DNA from: JAIRQK01 sp047974135
Lineage (GTDB): Bacteria > Campylobacterota > Campylobacteria > Campylobacterales > Campylobacteraceae
Length of the DNA stretch: 15,732 bases
Direction: 5' to 3'
NCBI GenBank assembly: GCA_047974135.1
Contig: JBKECC010000022.1
Location: 1-15,732, forward strand
Positions 1 to 7,254 of this stretch are shown one piece after another. The notes beneath the pieces were generated by a model. It was given only the letters and a program-made list of their open reading frames with translations, was not told where the DNA came from and made no database searches. The translations under genes were made by a program, and so were the position numbers. Every line of letters starts with the position of its first letter. Within the stretch, counting starts at the first letter, position 1.

Positions 1-325
1 CATCTGGTGAGTTTTTCTTTGCTTCTTCTATTAAAGATACAAGAGTTGGTGAATTGAAGTTTTTCCACCAAGATGTGTCAATGTTACTTTCATTGTTTGT
101 TTTATTGTTTACATGTAAAGAGTCTTTTGTGTTTGTTGCTTTATTACTTAATGAAGAGTCTTTAGTGTTTGATACAGAAGCATTACCATTTAAAGAGTTT
201 TCTTTACCGATGAATGTATAACTATCAGGCATTGTGAAGTTTGACTCTAGGTAGGTTGTGTGGGTGGTGCAACCGGTAAATAAAAAAAGAGTCAATAAAG
301 TTATACATGTAAATAGAATTTTCAT
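1..325 (-). CDS. cusC: Outer-membrane factor lipoprotein of the Cus efflux system (CusC/TolC family), partial
   Basis: Only the first 108 codons are in the window; the gene runs off the left edge. The N-terminus is a lipoprotein signal, MKILFTCITLLTLFLFTGC, with Cys19 in a lipobox (L-F-T-G-C). At residues 86-108 is WWKNF followed by a stretch ending in EEAKKNSPD. This is the typical opening of NodT/CusC-type outer-membrane factors (WWxxFxxPxLxxLIxxAxxxNPD). Between them lies a low-complexity Asn/Ser/Thr/Lys-rich linker (about residues 40-84) with a near-repeat NTKDS-S-L / NTKDS-L that the family does not need. The start ATG overlaps the cusA stop as ATGA, and an AAGGAAAG ribosome-binding site lies inside the end of cusA, so translation is probably coupled. 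Its role would be the outer-membrane exit duct of the CusCBA tripartite pump. Family assignment is good; metal specificity is inferred from the neighbours. Confidence 0.85.
   Translation of the reverse strand, partial: MKILFTCITLLTLFLFTGCTTHTTYLESNFTMPDSYTFIGKENSLNGNASVSNTKDSSLSNKATNTKDSLHVNNKTNNESNIDTSWWKNFNSPTLVSLIEEAKKNSPD
109..118. repeat. Iterated palindrome TTACATGTAA inside the cusC-like gene
   Basis: Exact copy. Read on the coding strand it is in the frame TTA-CAT-GTA (Leu-His-Val, residues 70-72), within the low-complexity linker. Confidence 0.75.
303..312. repeat. Iterated palindrome, one-mismatch copy in the cusC-like signal peptide
   Basis: ATACATGTAA, one base off the consensus. 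This is the only genic copy read in another frame (Phe-Thr-Cys-Ile). Confidence 0.5.
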
Positions 326-3300
326 CCAACTTTCCTTTTCAAATTTAAAAGCTTATAAACCGCTGGTATCAAAAACATTGAAATTAGTGGAGCCGTTATC
401 ATTCCACCTATCATTGGTGCAGCTATCCTACTCATGACTTCAGAGCCTGCTCCGTGTCCAATAAGTATAGGAAGCAAGCCAACTATGATGATTGTAACAG
501 TCATAGCTTTTGGTCTAACACGCAAAACTGCACCCTCATGAAGAGCTTCATCCAACTCTTTTTCGCTCAACATATCCTTATGCGTTAACTTTTTTCTTTT
601 CTCAATTGCATGTTTTAGGTATATAAGCATGACGACTCCAAACTCTGCAGCAAGTCCTGCTAATGCTATAAGCCCAGTTCCAACCGCAACGGAGAGGTTA
701 AACCCTTCTAAATATATAAACCAAATGCTTCCAATTACCGCAAAAGGTATCGTTGAGAGGATTAGTAAAGCTTCACTAAACTTTCTAAAAGCTAAATATA
801 GCAAAATAAATATAATCATCAAAGTAGCTGGCACCATCAAAAGAAGTCTTTGGTTTGCCTTTTCTAACAATTCAAACTGCCCAGAGTATGTTACACTAAC
901 TCCTTGTTTTAATGATACATCTTTATTTATAGCATCTTTTAAGTCCTCAACAACAGAAACTAAGTCTCTACCTCTTGCGTCAATATAAACCCAACTTGAA
1001 AGCCTTGCATTTTCAGACTTTAGCATTGATGGACCTTGTACTATTTTGATGTCGGCTATATCTCGTAAAAGGATTTGCTCTTTATTTGGAGTTAAAATCG
1101 GTAGATTTTTCAAACTCTCTACGGAGTTTCTGTAATCTTGAGGATATCTTATATTTATAGGGTATCTCTCTATGCCCTCAACTGTTTCACCAACATTTTC
1201 TCCACCAATGGCAAGGGCTACAAAAAGCTGTGCATCTTCTATATTCATACCATATCTTGCTATTTTGTCTCTTTTTATGTCTATGTCTATATATCTTCCG
1301 TCACTTGCTCTCTCAGCCAAAGCAGATACTACACCATCTACGCCTTTTGCAACATTTTGTATTTGCAAGGAGACGTCATCTATATCTTTTAAATTGTTTC
1401 CGCTTACTTTTATGCCAATCGAACTTTTTATACCAGTTGAAAGCATGTCTATCCTGTTTCTTATGGGTTGAACCCAAAGATTTGCAACTCCTGGGAATTT
1501 TACAACCTCATCTAACTCTTTGATGATTTTATCAACATTCATGCCTTCTCGCCACTCACTCTCTGGTTTAAGCTGTATAGTTGTCTCAATCATAGTCATG
1601 GGAGCAGAGTCAGTTGCAGTCTCAGCCTTGCCAACTTTACCAAAAACAGTATCCACTTCAGGAACGCTCTTTATAAGCTTATCCGTATTTTGAAGAAGCT
1701 TTGTTGCTTCAGCAGGAGAGATACCCACAAGGGTTGAAGGCATGTATAGTAAATCTCCTTCATTTATAGTTGGTAAAAACTCTCCACCCAATCTTTTTAA
1801 AGGATAAAGAATAGTTAAAAGCATTAAGCAAGCTATCAATATAGTCTTTTTTGGGTGTCTTAGCACAGCATTTAAAAGAGGTTCATATACTTTAATCAAA
1901 AACACGTTTAGTGGATTTTTGCTCTCTTTTGGTATTTTCCCTCTTATGAAATAACCCATCAATATAGGAACAATGGTTATAGCAAGCAAGGCTGCTCCTG
2001 CCATCGCGTAAGTTTTAGTAAAAGCAAGTGGACCAAAAAGTCTTCCTTCTTGACCTTCAAGTGTGAAGATAGGTATGAAAGACAAGGTTATGATAAGTAG
2101 GCTCATAAAAAGCGCGGGTCCTACTTCCATTGAAGCTTCTATGATAAGCTCCCACCTCTTTTTTACACTTAACTCTACATTTGGATTTTCATCTTCAAAG
2201 TGTTCAAGCTTTTTGTGTGCATTTTCTATCATAACGATAGCCGCGTCAACCATAGCTCCAACAGCTATGGCAATGCCACCAAGCGACATAATGTTTGCAT
2301 TTATACCCTGATATCTCATGATGATAAAGGCTATAAAAAGTCCAAGTGGCAAAGTTATGATAGCAACAAAAGCACTTCTTACATGCCATAAAAATAGTGC
2401 ACAAACAAGAGCCACAACTATAAATTCTTCAATTAGTTTTTGTGTTAAGTTGTCAATTGCTCTTTTGATTAAATCGCTTCTATCGTAAGTTGTAACGATT
2501 TCAACGCCATCTGGTAAACTCTTTTGCAAGGTTTCAAGTTTTGTTTTTACGTTTTTTATAACTTCATTTGCGTTTTTTCCATATCTTAAGATTACAATAC
2601 CACCAGCAACTTCGCCTTCACCATTTAGTTCTGCTACTCCTCTTCTCATCTCTGGTCCAATCCCAACTCTTGCAACATCTCCGAGGTAGATAGGCACTCC
2701 ATTTTGCGTAGTTGCTATAACAATATTATTAAAATTATCAACGCTTTTTAGGTAACCTTTAGCTCTTATCATGTACTCAGCTTCTGCTAACTCAACAGTT
2801 CCGCCACCCATCTCTTGATTTGATTTTTTAACAGCACTACTTATTTCATCTAAAGTTATACCATATTGGGCAAGTTTGTTTGGATTTAGGACGATTTGAT
2901 ACTGTTTAACCACTCCACCAACTGATGCAACTTCTGAAACATTTGGTATGGTTTGAAGTTCAAATTTTAAAAACCAATCTTGCAAACTTCTAAGTTCAGC
3001 TAAATCATGTTTTCCACTTCTATCAACAAGTGCATACTCATAAATCCAGCCAACGCCCGTTGCATCTGGTCCAATCTTTGGAGTAACTCCACTGGGCAGG
3101 TTTGCAGTGTTTAAGTATTCCAAAACACGAGATCTTGCCCAGTACAAATCGGTACCATCTTCAAAAATCACATAAACGTAAGAGGTCCCAAAAGTTGAAA
3201 ATCCTCTTACGGTTTTTGCTTCAGGAACCGAAAGCATAGTTGTTGAGAGTGGATAAGTTATCTGATTTTCTATAATTTCAGGAGCTTGACCTGCATAATC

Positions 3301-3453
3301 AGTTTGTATGATAACTTGAACATCCGAAAGATCTGGGATCGCATCAACTGGTGTGGTTTTTATAGACCAAATACCAAGGACGCTTAAAAAGAGAGTCGCC
3401 ATTAAAATCAAAAAGCGATTTTCAACCGATTTTTTTATAACCCACTCTAGCAT
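322..3453 (-). CDS. cusA: Heavy-metal RND efflux pump CusA (Cu(I)/Ag(I) proton antiporter)
   Basis: Inner-membrane RND transporter of the heavy-metal (HME) subfamily, 1043 aa against 1047 for E. coli CusA. It pumps monovalent copper/silver from periplasm and cytoplasm through CusB and CusC, driven by protons. TM4 carries the HME signature GAMVDAAIVMIEN with Asp403. The three methionines of the E. coli metal site (M573, M623, M672) align, at a constant offset of 2, with Met571 (in YMPSTLVGIS), Met621 (in MTMIETTIQL) and Met670 (in RNRIDMLSTGIKS). The proton-relay residues E939 and K984 align with Glu937 (AAEFGVVML) and Lys982 (RPKAMT). These methionines argue for Cu(I)/Ag(I) rather than the Zn/Co/Cd branch (CzcA). 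The start ATG directly follows the cusB stop TAA, with GAGGG upstream inside cusB. The stop overlaps the next gene by 4 nt. No frameshift or missing segment was seen. Confidence 0.96.
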   Translation of the reverse strand: MLEWVIKKSVENRFLILMATLFLSVLGIWSIKTTPVDAIPDLSDVQVIIQTDYAGQAPEIIENQITYPLSTTMLSVPEAKTVRGFSTFGTSYVYVIFEDGTDLYWARSRVLEYLNTANLPSGVTPKIGPDATGVGWIYEYALVDRSGKHDLAELRSLQDWFLKFELQTIPNVSEVASVGGVVKQYQIVLNPNKLAQYGITLDEISSAVKKSNQEMGGGTVELAEAEYMIRAKGYLKSVDNFNNIVIATTQNGVPIYLGDVARVGIGPEMRRGVAELNGEGEVAGGIVILRYGKNANEVIKNVKTKLETLQKSLPDGVEIVTTYDRSDLIKRAIDNLTQKLIEEFIVVALVCALFLWHVRSAFVAIITLPLGLFIAFIIMRYQGINANIMSLGGIAIAVGAMVDAAIVMIENAHKKLEHFEDENPNVELSVKKRWELIIEASMEVGPALFMSLLIITLSFIPIFTLEGQEGRLFGPLAFTKTYAMAGAALLAITIVPILMGYFIRGKIPKESKNPLNVFLIKVYEPLLNAVLRHPKKTILIACLMLLTILYPLKRLGGEFLPTINEGDLLYMPSTLVGISPAEATKLLQNTDKLIKSVPEVDTVFGKVGKAETATDSAPMTMIETTIQLKPESEWREGMNVDKIIKELDEVVKFPGVANLWVQPIRNRIDMLSTGIKSSIGIKVSGNNLKDIDDVSLQIQNVAKGVDGVVSALAERASDGRYIDIDIKRDKIARYGMNIEDAQLFVALAIGGENVGETVEGIERYPINIRYPQDYRNSVESLKNLPILTPNKEQILLRDIADIKIVQGPSMLKSENARLSSWVYIDARGRDLVSVVEDLKDAINKDVSLKQGVSVTYSGQFELLEKANQRLLLMVPATLMIIFILLYLAFRKFSEALLILSTIPFAVIGSIWFIYLEGFNLSVAVGTGLIALAGLAAEFGVVMLIYLKHAIEKRKKLTHKDMLSEKELDEALHEGAVLRVRPKAMTVTIIIVGLLPILIGHGAGSEVMSRIAAPMIGGMITAPLISMFLIPAVYKLLNLKRKVG

Positions 3454-4707
3454 TTAATGTCCCTCATGAGGATTTTTCATATCCATATTTTTTGTTTTTT
3501 CGCCCCTCATGCGCTCCAGCGCTCCACTTATGCTTGCTTCTGAATCTATCAAAAATGCACCAGTTTCAACAACAATCTCACTATCATTAAGTCCCGATAA
3601 AACTTCCATCTTGCCGTTTGATTCACTACCAATTTTTACAAGCCTTGGAACAAATCTTCCATCTTTGTTTATGGTTATAACTCTTTGCTCCATGCCAGTA
3701 TCAATTAGCGCACGAGAAGGAATGAGAAGCATCTCTTCACCGTAAGTTTTAAGGTTTATGTATGCATTAAGTCCTGGTTTTAGACGCTCATCGCTGTTGT
3801 CTATCTCTAGTCTTAACATCACAGATTTGCTAGCTGTGTCTGCACTTGGCAGTATCTGTGTTTTTAATATTTTAAAATTTTTACCAACAAGCGAAGGTAT
3901 ATCTACACTAAATTTAGTATTTTTGTTTACATGTAAAGATATACTTTCAGGAATATATGCATTTATCCATATAGGGTTGATGCTTTGTATCGTTGCTATG
4001 GTTGCATCGGTTGAAAAGTTCATGCCACTTCTTAAATCAAAAGCTGTTATAACTCCATCAATTGGTGCAGTTATAGTAAATTTTGTTTGGACTTTATCTT
4101 CTTTTTTGAGTAATTCTATAGCTTGATTGGGCATACCAAGAAGTCTTAATCTCTCTAAAGCACTTTCTAATATTGCGTTATTTTGATTTGTTTCTTTTAG
4201 AAGTATATACTCACTTTGTGCTTCAACCCAGCTAGGAACGGTAATTTCAGCGATTTTATCACCTTTTTTTATCTTGTCGCCAACTGTGAAAGGGTAGATT
4301 TTTTCAACAAAACCTTGCGCTCTTGGTTGGATGATATATAAGTTGTGTTCATTGTAATTTATAACAGCAGGTAAGCTTCTTGTAAACTCTAATTGTCCAG
4401 CTTTTGCTTCGCTTGTTTTTAAACCTAAATTTTGCACTTGGGTAGGGTCTATATATATGCCTTCTTTATTTTCACTTGATGAGTCCTCGGCATATTTTGG
4501 TACCAAATCCATATCCATAAATGGTGAAGGCCCAGGAGCGTCAAACTTTGTATCTGGATACATCGGGTCATACCAGAAGAGAACTTTTTTTTCATTTGTT
4601 TCGGATTTTACGGTTGTATTGTGAGTTTTATTTAAGAGGTTGGTTATGATTAGTGTTATCACAACCCCTAAAACAAATGAGATAAATATATATATAAATT
4701 TTCTCAT
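3454..4707 (-). CDS. cusB: Periplasmic adaptor CusB with N-terminal heavy-metal-binding domain
   Basis: Membrane-fusion protein of the tripartite pump, 417 aa. Residues 5-24 form one hydrophobic anchor or signal segment. Residues 43-71 match the short heavy-metal-binding domain: W-Y-D-P-M-Y-P, then PGPSPFMDMDLVPKY, with Met49, Met64 and Met66 as likely ligands where many homologues have Cys/His. Then come the barrel-sandwich/lipoyl half (about 108-160: QPRAQGFVEKIYPFTVGDKIKKGD), a short helical hairpin, the second lipoyl half (about 205-235: ITAPIDGVITAFDLRSGMNF), a beta-barrel and a membrane-proximal domain. The C-terminus is Met/His-rich (MDMKNPHEGH). It starts 12 nt after cusF with a weak GGAAT ribosome-binding site, and its stop abuts the cusA ATG with no gap. 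The methionine-rich metal sites fit Cu(I)/Ag(I) transfer from CusF. A generic CzcB-type adaptor is the alternative, but less likely. Confidence 0.93.
   Translation of the reverse strand: MRKFIYIFISFVLGVVITLIITNLLNKTHNTTVKSETNEKKVLFWYDPMYPDTKFDAPGPSPFMDMDLVPKYAEDSSSENKEGIYIDPTQVQNLGLKTSEAKAGQLEFTRSLPAVINYNEHNLYIIQPRAQGFVEKIYPFTVGDKIKKGDKIAEITVPSWVEAQSEYILLKETNQNNAILESALERLRLLGMPNQAIELLKKEDKVQTKFTITAPIDGVITAFDLRSGMNFSTDATIATIQSINPIWINAYIPESISLHVNKNTKFSVDIPSLVGKNFKILKTQILPSADTASKSVMLRLEIDNSDERLKPGLNAYINLKTYGEEMLLIPSRALIDTGMEQRVITINKDGRFVPRLVKIGSESNGKMEVLSGLNDSEIVVETGAFLIDSEASISGALERMRGEKTKNMDMKNPHEGH
3927..3936. repeat. Iterated palindrome TTACATGTAA inside cusB
   Basis: Exact copy with the extended form TTTACATGTAAA. 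On the cusB coding strand it reads Leu-His-Val-Asn. Confidence 0.75.
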
Positions 4708-4719
4708 TTCAATTCCAAT

Positions 4720-5088
4720 CTATTTTGTTTCTACTGAAATACTTTTAAGTAAAGAGACGGTTCCTTGTTGTACAAAATTAAAAGATATTTTGTCATTTAC
4801 TTTCAAATCTTTGATAAGACTCTCATCCTCGTAAGTAAATCTCATAGTCATTGCTGGCCAAGATAAAGAAGCTATCGGTTCATGCTCGATAGTTACTTTT
4901 TTTGTAGTTTTGTCTATAGCTTTTACAACACCTTTTGTGCTCACTTCATCACTTTTTTTTGTGTCAGCATTCATGGATTGGTGCATAGAGCCCATATTGT
5001 TGCCCATTTGGTGCATACTATGGTCTTGTGCTAAAGATAGAGTTGCACTTATTGCAACCGCTGTTAAACTTAAAACGATTTTTTTCAT
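4720..5088 (-). CDS. cusF: CusF-like periplasmic Cu(I)/Ag(I)-binding chaperone
   Basis: Small exported protein of 122 aa. Signal peptide at residues 1-20 (cleavage near SLA-QD). Residues 22-40 are Met/His-rich (DHSMHQMG, then further Met and His). Residues 50-120 form the CusF OB-fold. The metal site is visible as IEHEP with His69 and SWPAMTM with Trp77, Met80 and Met82, matching His36, Trp44, Met47 and Met49 of mature E. coli CusF, where Trp caps the metal by a cation-pi contact. It hands Cu(I)/Ag(I) to CusB. It is the first gene of the operon, with a strong AGGAG site 5 nt before the ATG. In E. coli the order is cusC-F-B-A; here it is F-B-A-C. The extra Met/His N-terminal tail may be a second metal-binding segment (inference). 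Confidence 0.92.
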   Translation of the reverse strand: MKKIVLSLTAVAISATLSLAQDHSMHQMGNNMGSMHQSMNADTKKSDEVSTKGVVKAIDKTTKKVTIEHEPIASLSWPAMTMRFTYEDESLIKDLKVNDKISFNFVQQGTVSLLKSISVETK

Positions 5089-5153
5089 ACGATTCTCCTA
5101 AAAAATTTTAAAGAAGTTTAACAAAACGAAGATGTCAGAACAATGATAGAAAA

Positions 5154-5169
5154 ATGACAAATTTGTCAT
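5154..5169. promoter_or_regulatory. CusR-box-like operator upstream of cusF
   Basis: Perfect 16-bp palindrome ATGACAAATTTGTCAT, centred 73 nt upstream of the cusF start codon. It matches the half-sites and 2-bp spacing of the E. coli CusR box (ATGACAANNTTGTCAT in its core). Copper-responsive OmpR-type regulators use that box to activate cus genes. The match comes from my knowledge of the consensus; binding here is inferred. The operator could also act on the divergent porin gene, whose start is about 147 nt away. Confidence 0.75.
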
Positions 5170-5177
5170 AAAGGGCT

Positions 5178-5187
5178 TTACATGTAA
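5178..5187. repeat. Iterated palindrome TTACATGTAA, intergenic copy between cusF and porin
   Basis: Exact copy with flanks extending the palindrome to CTTTACATGTAAA, 8 nt beyond the CusR-like box. Same element as at 109, 3927, 6889, 12211, 12587, 12602, 15149 and 15195. Confidence 0.8.
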
Positions 5188-5315
5188 AAGTTTTTTCGGT
5201 TTAAATTATAAATAAAATATTAAATTTTTTGATTATTTTAAATTTTAAGTTTTGTTATGTTTTTGTGCAGCTTCTATCATAAAATTAAATAAAATTTTTA
5301 TATTAGGAGATGATT

Positions 5316-6449
5316 ATGAGGCTAGTTAAATTAAGCCTGTGTGCGATTGTTGCAATGTCAACATTGTTAGAAGCTACACCTCTTGAAGAGGCGATAAAAG
5401 GTGTGGAAATTAGTGGTTTGGTGAGGTATAGATACTATGGTTTCTCAGACTGGAATCCATATAGCACGTCAGATAGACAAACAAATAGGTTTACTGGAGT
5501 GATGGACATAAAATCAAAAATTACTGATAACTTAAAGTTTGGAACTACTCTGATGGTTGATAAATTTGATTTTGCACAAAATAGTGCTAGTACTTCTGGA
5601 GATATTGGTATTAGGCGTTTTTGGTTTCAGTATGCATTAGATGATTTTAACTTTGAATTAGGAAAATTAAGAGTTGTTACTCCTTGGACAAATGTTGCGG
5701 CTGCTGGAACTCATGGAAATGGTGCAACTGTCCAATACACTGGAGTTGAAAGTTGGGCATTTTTAGGTGGTGCATTTACACAAACAAACAGTATGGTTGA
5801 TTTTAGAAAATTAGTTCCAGAAGGTGGTGTTAATGGTTATGGTCAAGAGGATTTTTACTATGGAGCCGCTATAGGACAAGTTGGTCCCATAGCAATTCAA
5901 CTATGGACAAATATGATGACAAATGTGATTGAAAATATGTCATATTTGGATTTAAAATATAAATATGAAGGGTTTAGTCTTAGAGGACAAGCGCAATATA
6001 CAAAGCTTGCTAAAGAGAAAAGACATCTTTTTGTAAATAGTGATGATGGTATATTTTACGGTTTTGAAGGTGGTTATAAAAATAAAAGCTTTTTTGTAGA
6101 TGCTGGTTATACAAAAACAGATAATGATATGCCAATTTTTGCATTTAATGCTGATAACAATAACTTCATACAGTTTGGAGAGCAATTAATATATGAAGCT
6201 ATAAACCTACTTGATACAAAAGTGATGTTTGTACGAGCTGGCTTTAATATAAATAAATTTGAAATTAGCGCTGGTTATGGACATGCAGATGTTGGTGAAA
6301 AAAACAGAGATATGGATGAGTATTACGGAAAAATAAAGTATAGGTATTCAAAAAACTTTTTGCTTACCTCATATTATTCTATACTTGATTGTGATGATTC
6401 AACAAAAGACAATAACAAATTTTACTTTGATTCACTCTACTTATTTTAA
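5316..6449 (+). CDS. Campylobacterota major outer membrane porin (MOMP/PorA-like)
   Basis: Outer-membrane beta-barrel porin, 377 aa from the start chosen here. Signal peptide MRLVKLSLCAIVAMSTLLEA, then the mature N-terminus TPLEEAIKGVEISGLVRYRY. This is strikingly like Campylobacter PorA (TPLEEAIK..-V-SG-LRYRY). Amphipathic beta-strands alternate through the chain, and it ends in aromatic Phe (DSLYLF), the usual outer-membrane assembly signal. An upstream in-frame ATG at 5310 sits directly against the AGGAG site (5305-5309), with no spacer. The ATG at 5316 has a 6-nt spacer and gives a normal signal peptide, so it is preferred. It would admit small solutes to the periplasm. It lies between the cus operon and the response regulator, so it could serve copper tolerance, aryl sulfate entry or neither. 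Family call is good; substrate is unknown. Confidence 0.88.
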   Translation: MRLVKLSLCAIVAMSTLLEATPLEEAIKGVEISGLVRYRYYGFSDWNPYSTSDRQTNRFTGVMDIKSKITDNLKFGTTLMVDKFDFAQNSASTSGDIGIRRFWFQYALDDFNFELGKLRVVTPWTNVAAAGTHGNGATVQYTGVESWAFLGGAFTQTNSMVDFRKLVPEGGVNGYGQEDFYYGAAIGQVGPIAIQLWTNMMTNVIENMSYLDLKYKYEGFSLRGQAQYTKLAKEKRHLFVNSDDGIFYGFEGGYKNKSFFVDAGYTKTDNDMPIFAFNADNNNFIQFGEQLIYEAINLLDTKVMFVRAGFNINKFEISAGYGHADVGEKNRDMDEYYGKIKYRYSKNFLLTSYYSILDCDDSTKDNNKFYFDSLYLF

Positions 6450-6519
6450 AATTTTCGCATAATTTAGTATTTTTTGATTTATTGTATAATTCCATGAAAA
6501 CTATTCAAAAAAGGGATTC
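6450..6519 (+). promoter_or_regulatory. Promoter region of the response regulator gene
   Basis: 70-nt spacer after the porin. It has a TGTATAAT box (TATAAT at 6485-6490), a good extended -10. A ribosome-binding site AAGGG (6511-6515) precedes the ATG at 6520. No clear terminator for the porin was found here, so some read-through from the porin gene is possible. Confidence 0.65.
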
Positions 6520-6526
6520 ATGGAAT
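6489..6526. promoter_or_regulatory. 10-bp inverted repeat spanning the -10 edge and start codon of the response regulator
   Basis: ATTCCATGAA (6489-6498) is mirrored by TTCATGGAAT (6517-6526), a perfect 10-bp inverted repeat with an 18-nt spacer. The right arm contains the ATG and the spacer holds the ribosome-binding site. As DNA it could be an autoregulatory operator. As RNA it would form a start-masking hairpin only if transcription begins upstream of 6489, for example by read-through from the porin. Confidence 0.55.
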
Positions 6527-7203
6527 CATCACTCTTAAATAGGTTAAAAAATACTTCCATTCTTGTTGTTGAAGATGATGAAATAGCTCTGTTTGGTATA
6601 GAACAAGGTTTAAAAAACTACTGCAAATCTTTTTATTCAGCTACTGATGGACTAGATGGTATAGAAATTTATAAAAAAAATCAAATCGATATCATTATAA
6701 CCGACATTCACCTTCCTGTCCTAAATGGTTTTGATATGATAAGAGAAATTTTAACCATAAATCCAACTCAAAAATTTATCGTTATGACGTCTTATGATAG
6801 TGATAAAAATATATCTAAAAGTATAAATGAAGGAGCTTGTCTGTTTTTAAAAAAACCTATACAGATTGAAAATTTGCAAATACAGCTTTTACATGTAATA
6901 GGCAAAGATGATGACGAGATTGTAAAGCTTTCTAATTCAATAAGTGTTAATCCAAAGAGGCAGATTATATATAAAAACTCAGAAATCCTCTCACTTTCAT
7001 ATAAGAGTAATAGCATTTTTTGGCTCTTGTTTAATAATTTAAACAAGACGGTTCATTATGATGTGATTGAAAGTTATATATACGAAAACGAAGAAGCGAG
7101 TAAAAATGCTATAAGGATGGCGATCTCAAGAGTTGCTGATATTATAGGAAAAGATTTGATTAAAAATATTTCTGGCGTTGGATATATGATGAAGATTAGT
7201 TAG
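6520..7203 (+). CDS. OmpR-family two-component response regulator
   Basis: Cytoplasmic DNA-binding regulator, 227 aa. The receiver domain at residues 12-125 has the acidic pair Asp19/Asp20, phosphoacceptor Asp62 (in IIITDIHLPVLNG), Thr90 (VMTSYDS) and Lys112 before Pro113. Residues 135-227 form a winged-helix Trans_reg_C-type domain (KNAIRMAISRVADIIG..., ending ISGVGYMMKIS, as OmpR-type domains end in GxGYxx). No kinase gene is adjacent. The nearest is on the same strand at 10576, beyond the intervening minus-strand assT operon. The layout (regulator, target operon on the opposite strand, kinase) suggests that the two are partners, but this is inferred. It could instead be the copper regulator that reads the CusR-like box 1.4 kb upstream. 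Confidence 0.92.
   Translation: MESSLLNRLKNTSILVVEDDEIALFGIEQGLKNYCKSFYSATDGLDGIEIYKKNQIDIIITDIHLPVLNGFDMIREILTINPTQKFIVMTSYDSDKNISKSINEGACLFLKKPIQIENLQIQLLHVIGKDDDEIVKLSNSISVNPKRQIIYKNSEILSLSYKSNSIFWLLFNNLNKTVHYDVIESYIYENEEASKNAIRMAISRVADIIGKDLIKNISGVGYMMKIS
6889..6898. repeat. Iterated palindrome TTACATGTAA inside the response regulator gene
   Basis: Exact copy read as Leu-His-Val-Ile in the regulator, near the end of the receiver domain. Confidence 0.75.
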
Positions 7204-7211
7204 AAGATGTA

Positions 7212-7240
7212 TGAGGGGCCAAGGAGGGTGCCCCTCAAAT
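7212..7240. terminator. GC-rich hairpin terminator between convergent response regulator and assT
   Basis: TGAGGGGC (7212-7219) pairs perfectly with GCCCCTCA (7230-7237) around a 10-nt loop. On the plus strand it is followed by AATTTT, and on the minus strand also by an A/T run. It fills the 51-nt gap between two convergent genes, so a bidirectional intrinsic terminator is the natural reading. The U-tract is short. The stem stands out in this AT-rich DNA. Confidence 0.8.
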
Positions 7241-7254
7241 TTTAAGTTATATAT

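Larger units (their letters stand above)
5089..5315. promoter_or_regulatory. Divergent promoter region between cusF and the porin gene
   Basis: 227-nt AT-rich spacer between two divergent genes, so it must hold promoters for both directions. It contains the CusR-like palindrome at 5154-5169 and one copy of the iterated TTACATGTAA palindrome at 5178-5187. It also has a 9-bp element, TTCTATCAT, once on the plus strand (5272-5280) and once on the minus strand (5143-5151), facing outward towards each gene. Several TATAAA/TATATT-like stretches exist, but in such AT-rich DNA no -10 box can be chosen with confidence. AGGAG sites precede both start codons. Confidence 0.7.

Noticed and set aside
629..2391. 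Several plus-strand open frames of 60-120 codons opposite cusA (for example 629-988, 1172-1471, 2063-2311)
   Set aside because: They lie wholly antisense to a well-conserved RND gene, have no recognisable domains and lack convincing ribosome-binding sites; they are shadows.
5310..5315. Upstream porin start at ATG 5310
   Set aside because: The AGGAG site touches this ATG with no spacer. The ATG at 5316 has normal 6-nt spacing and starts a typical signal peptide.
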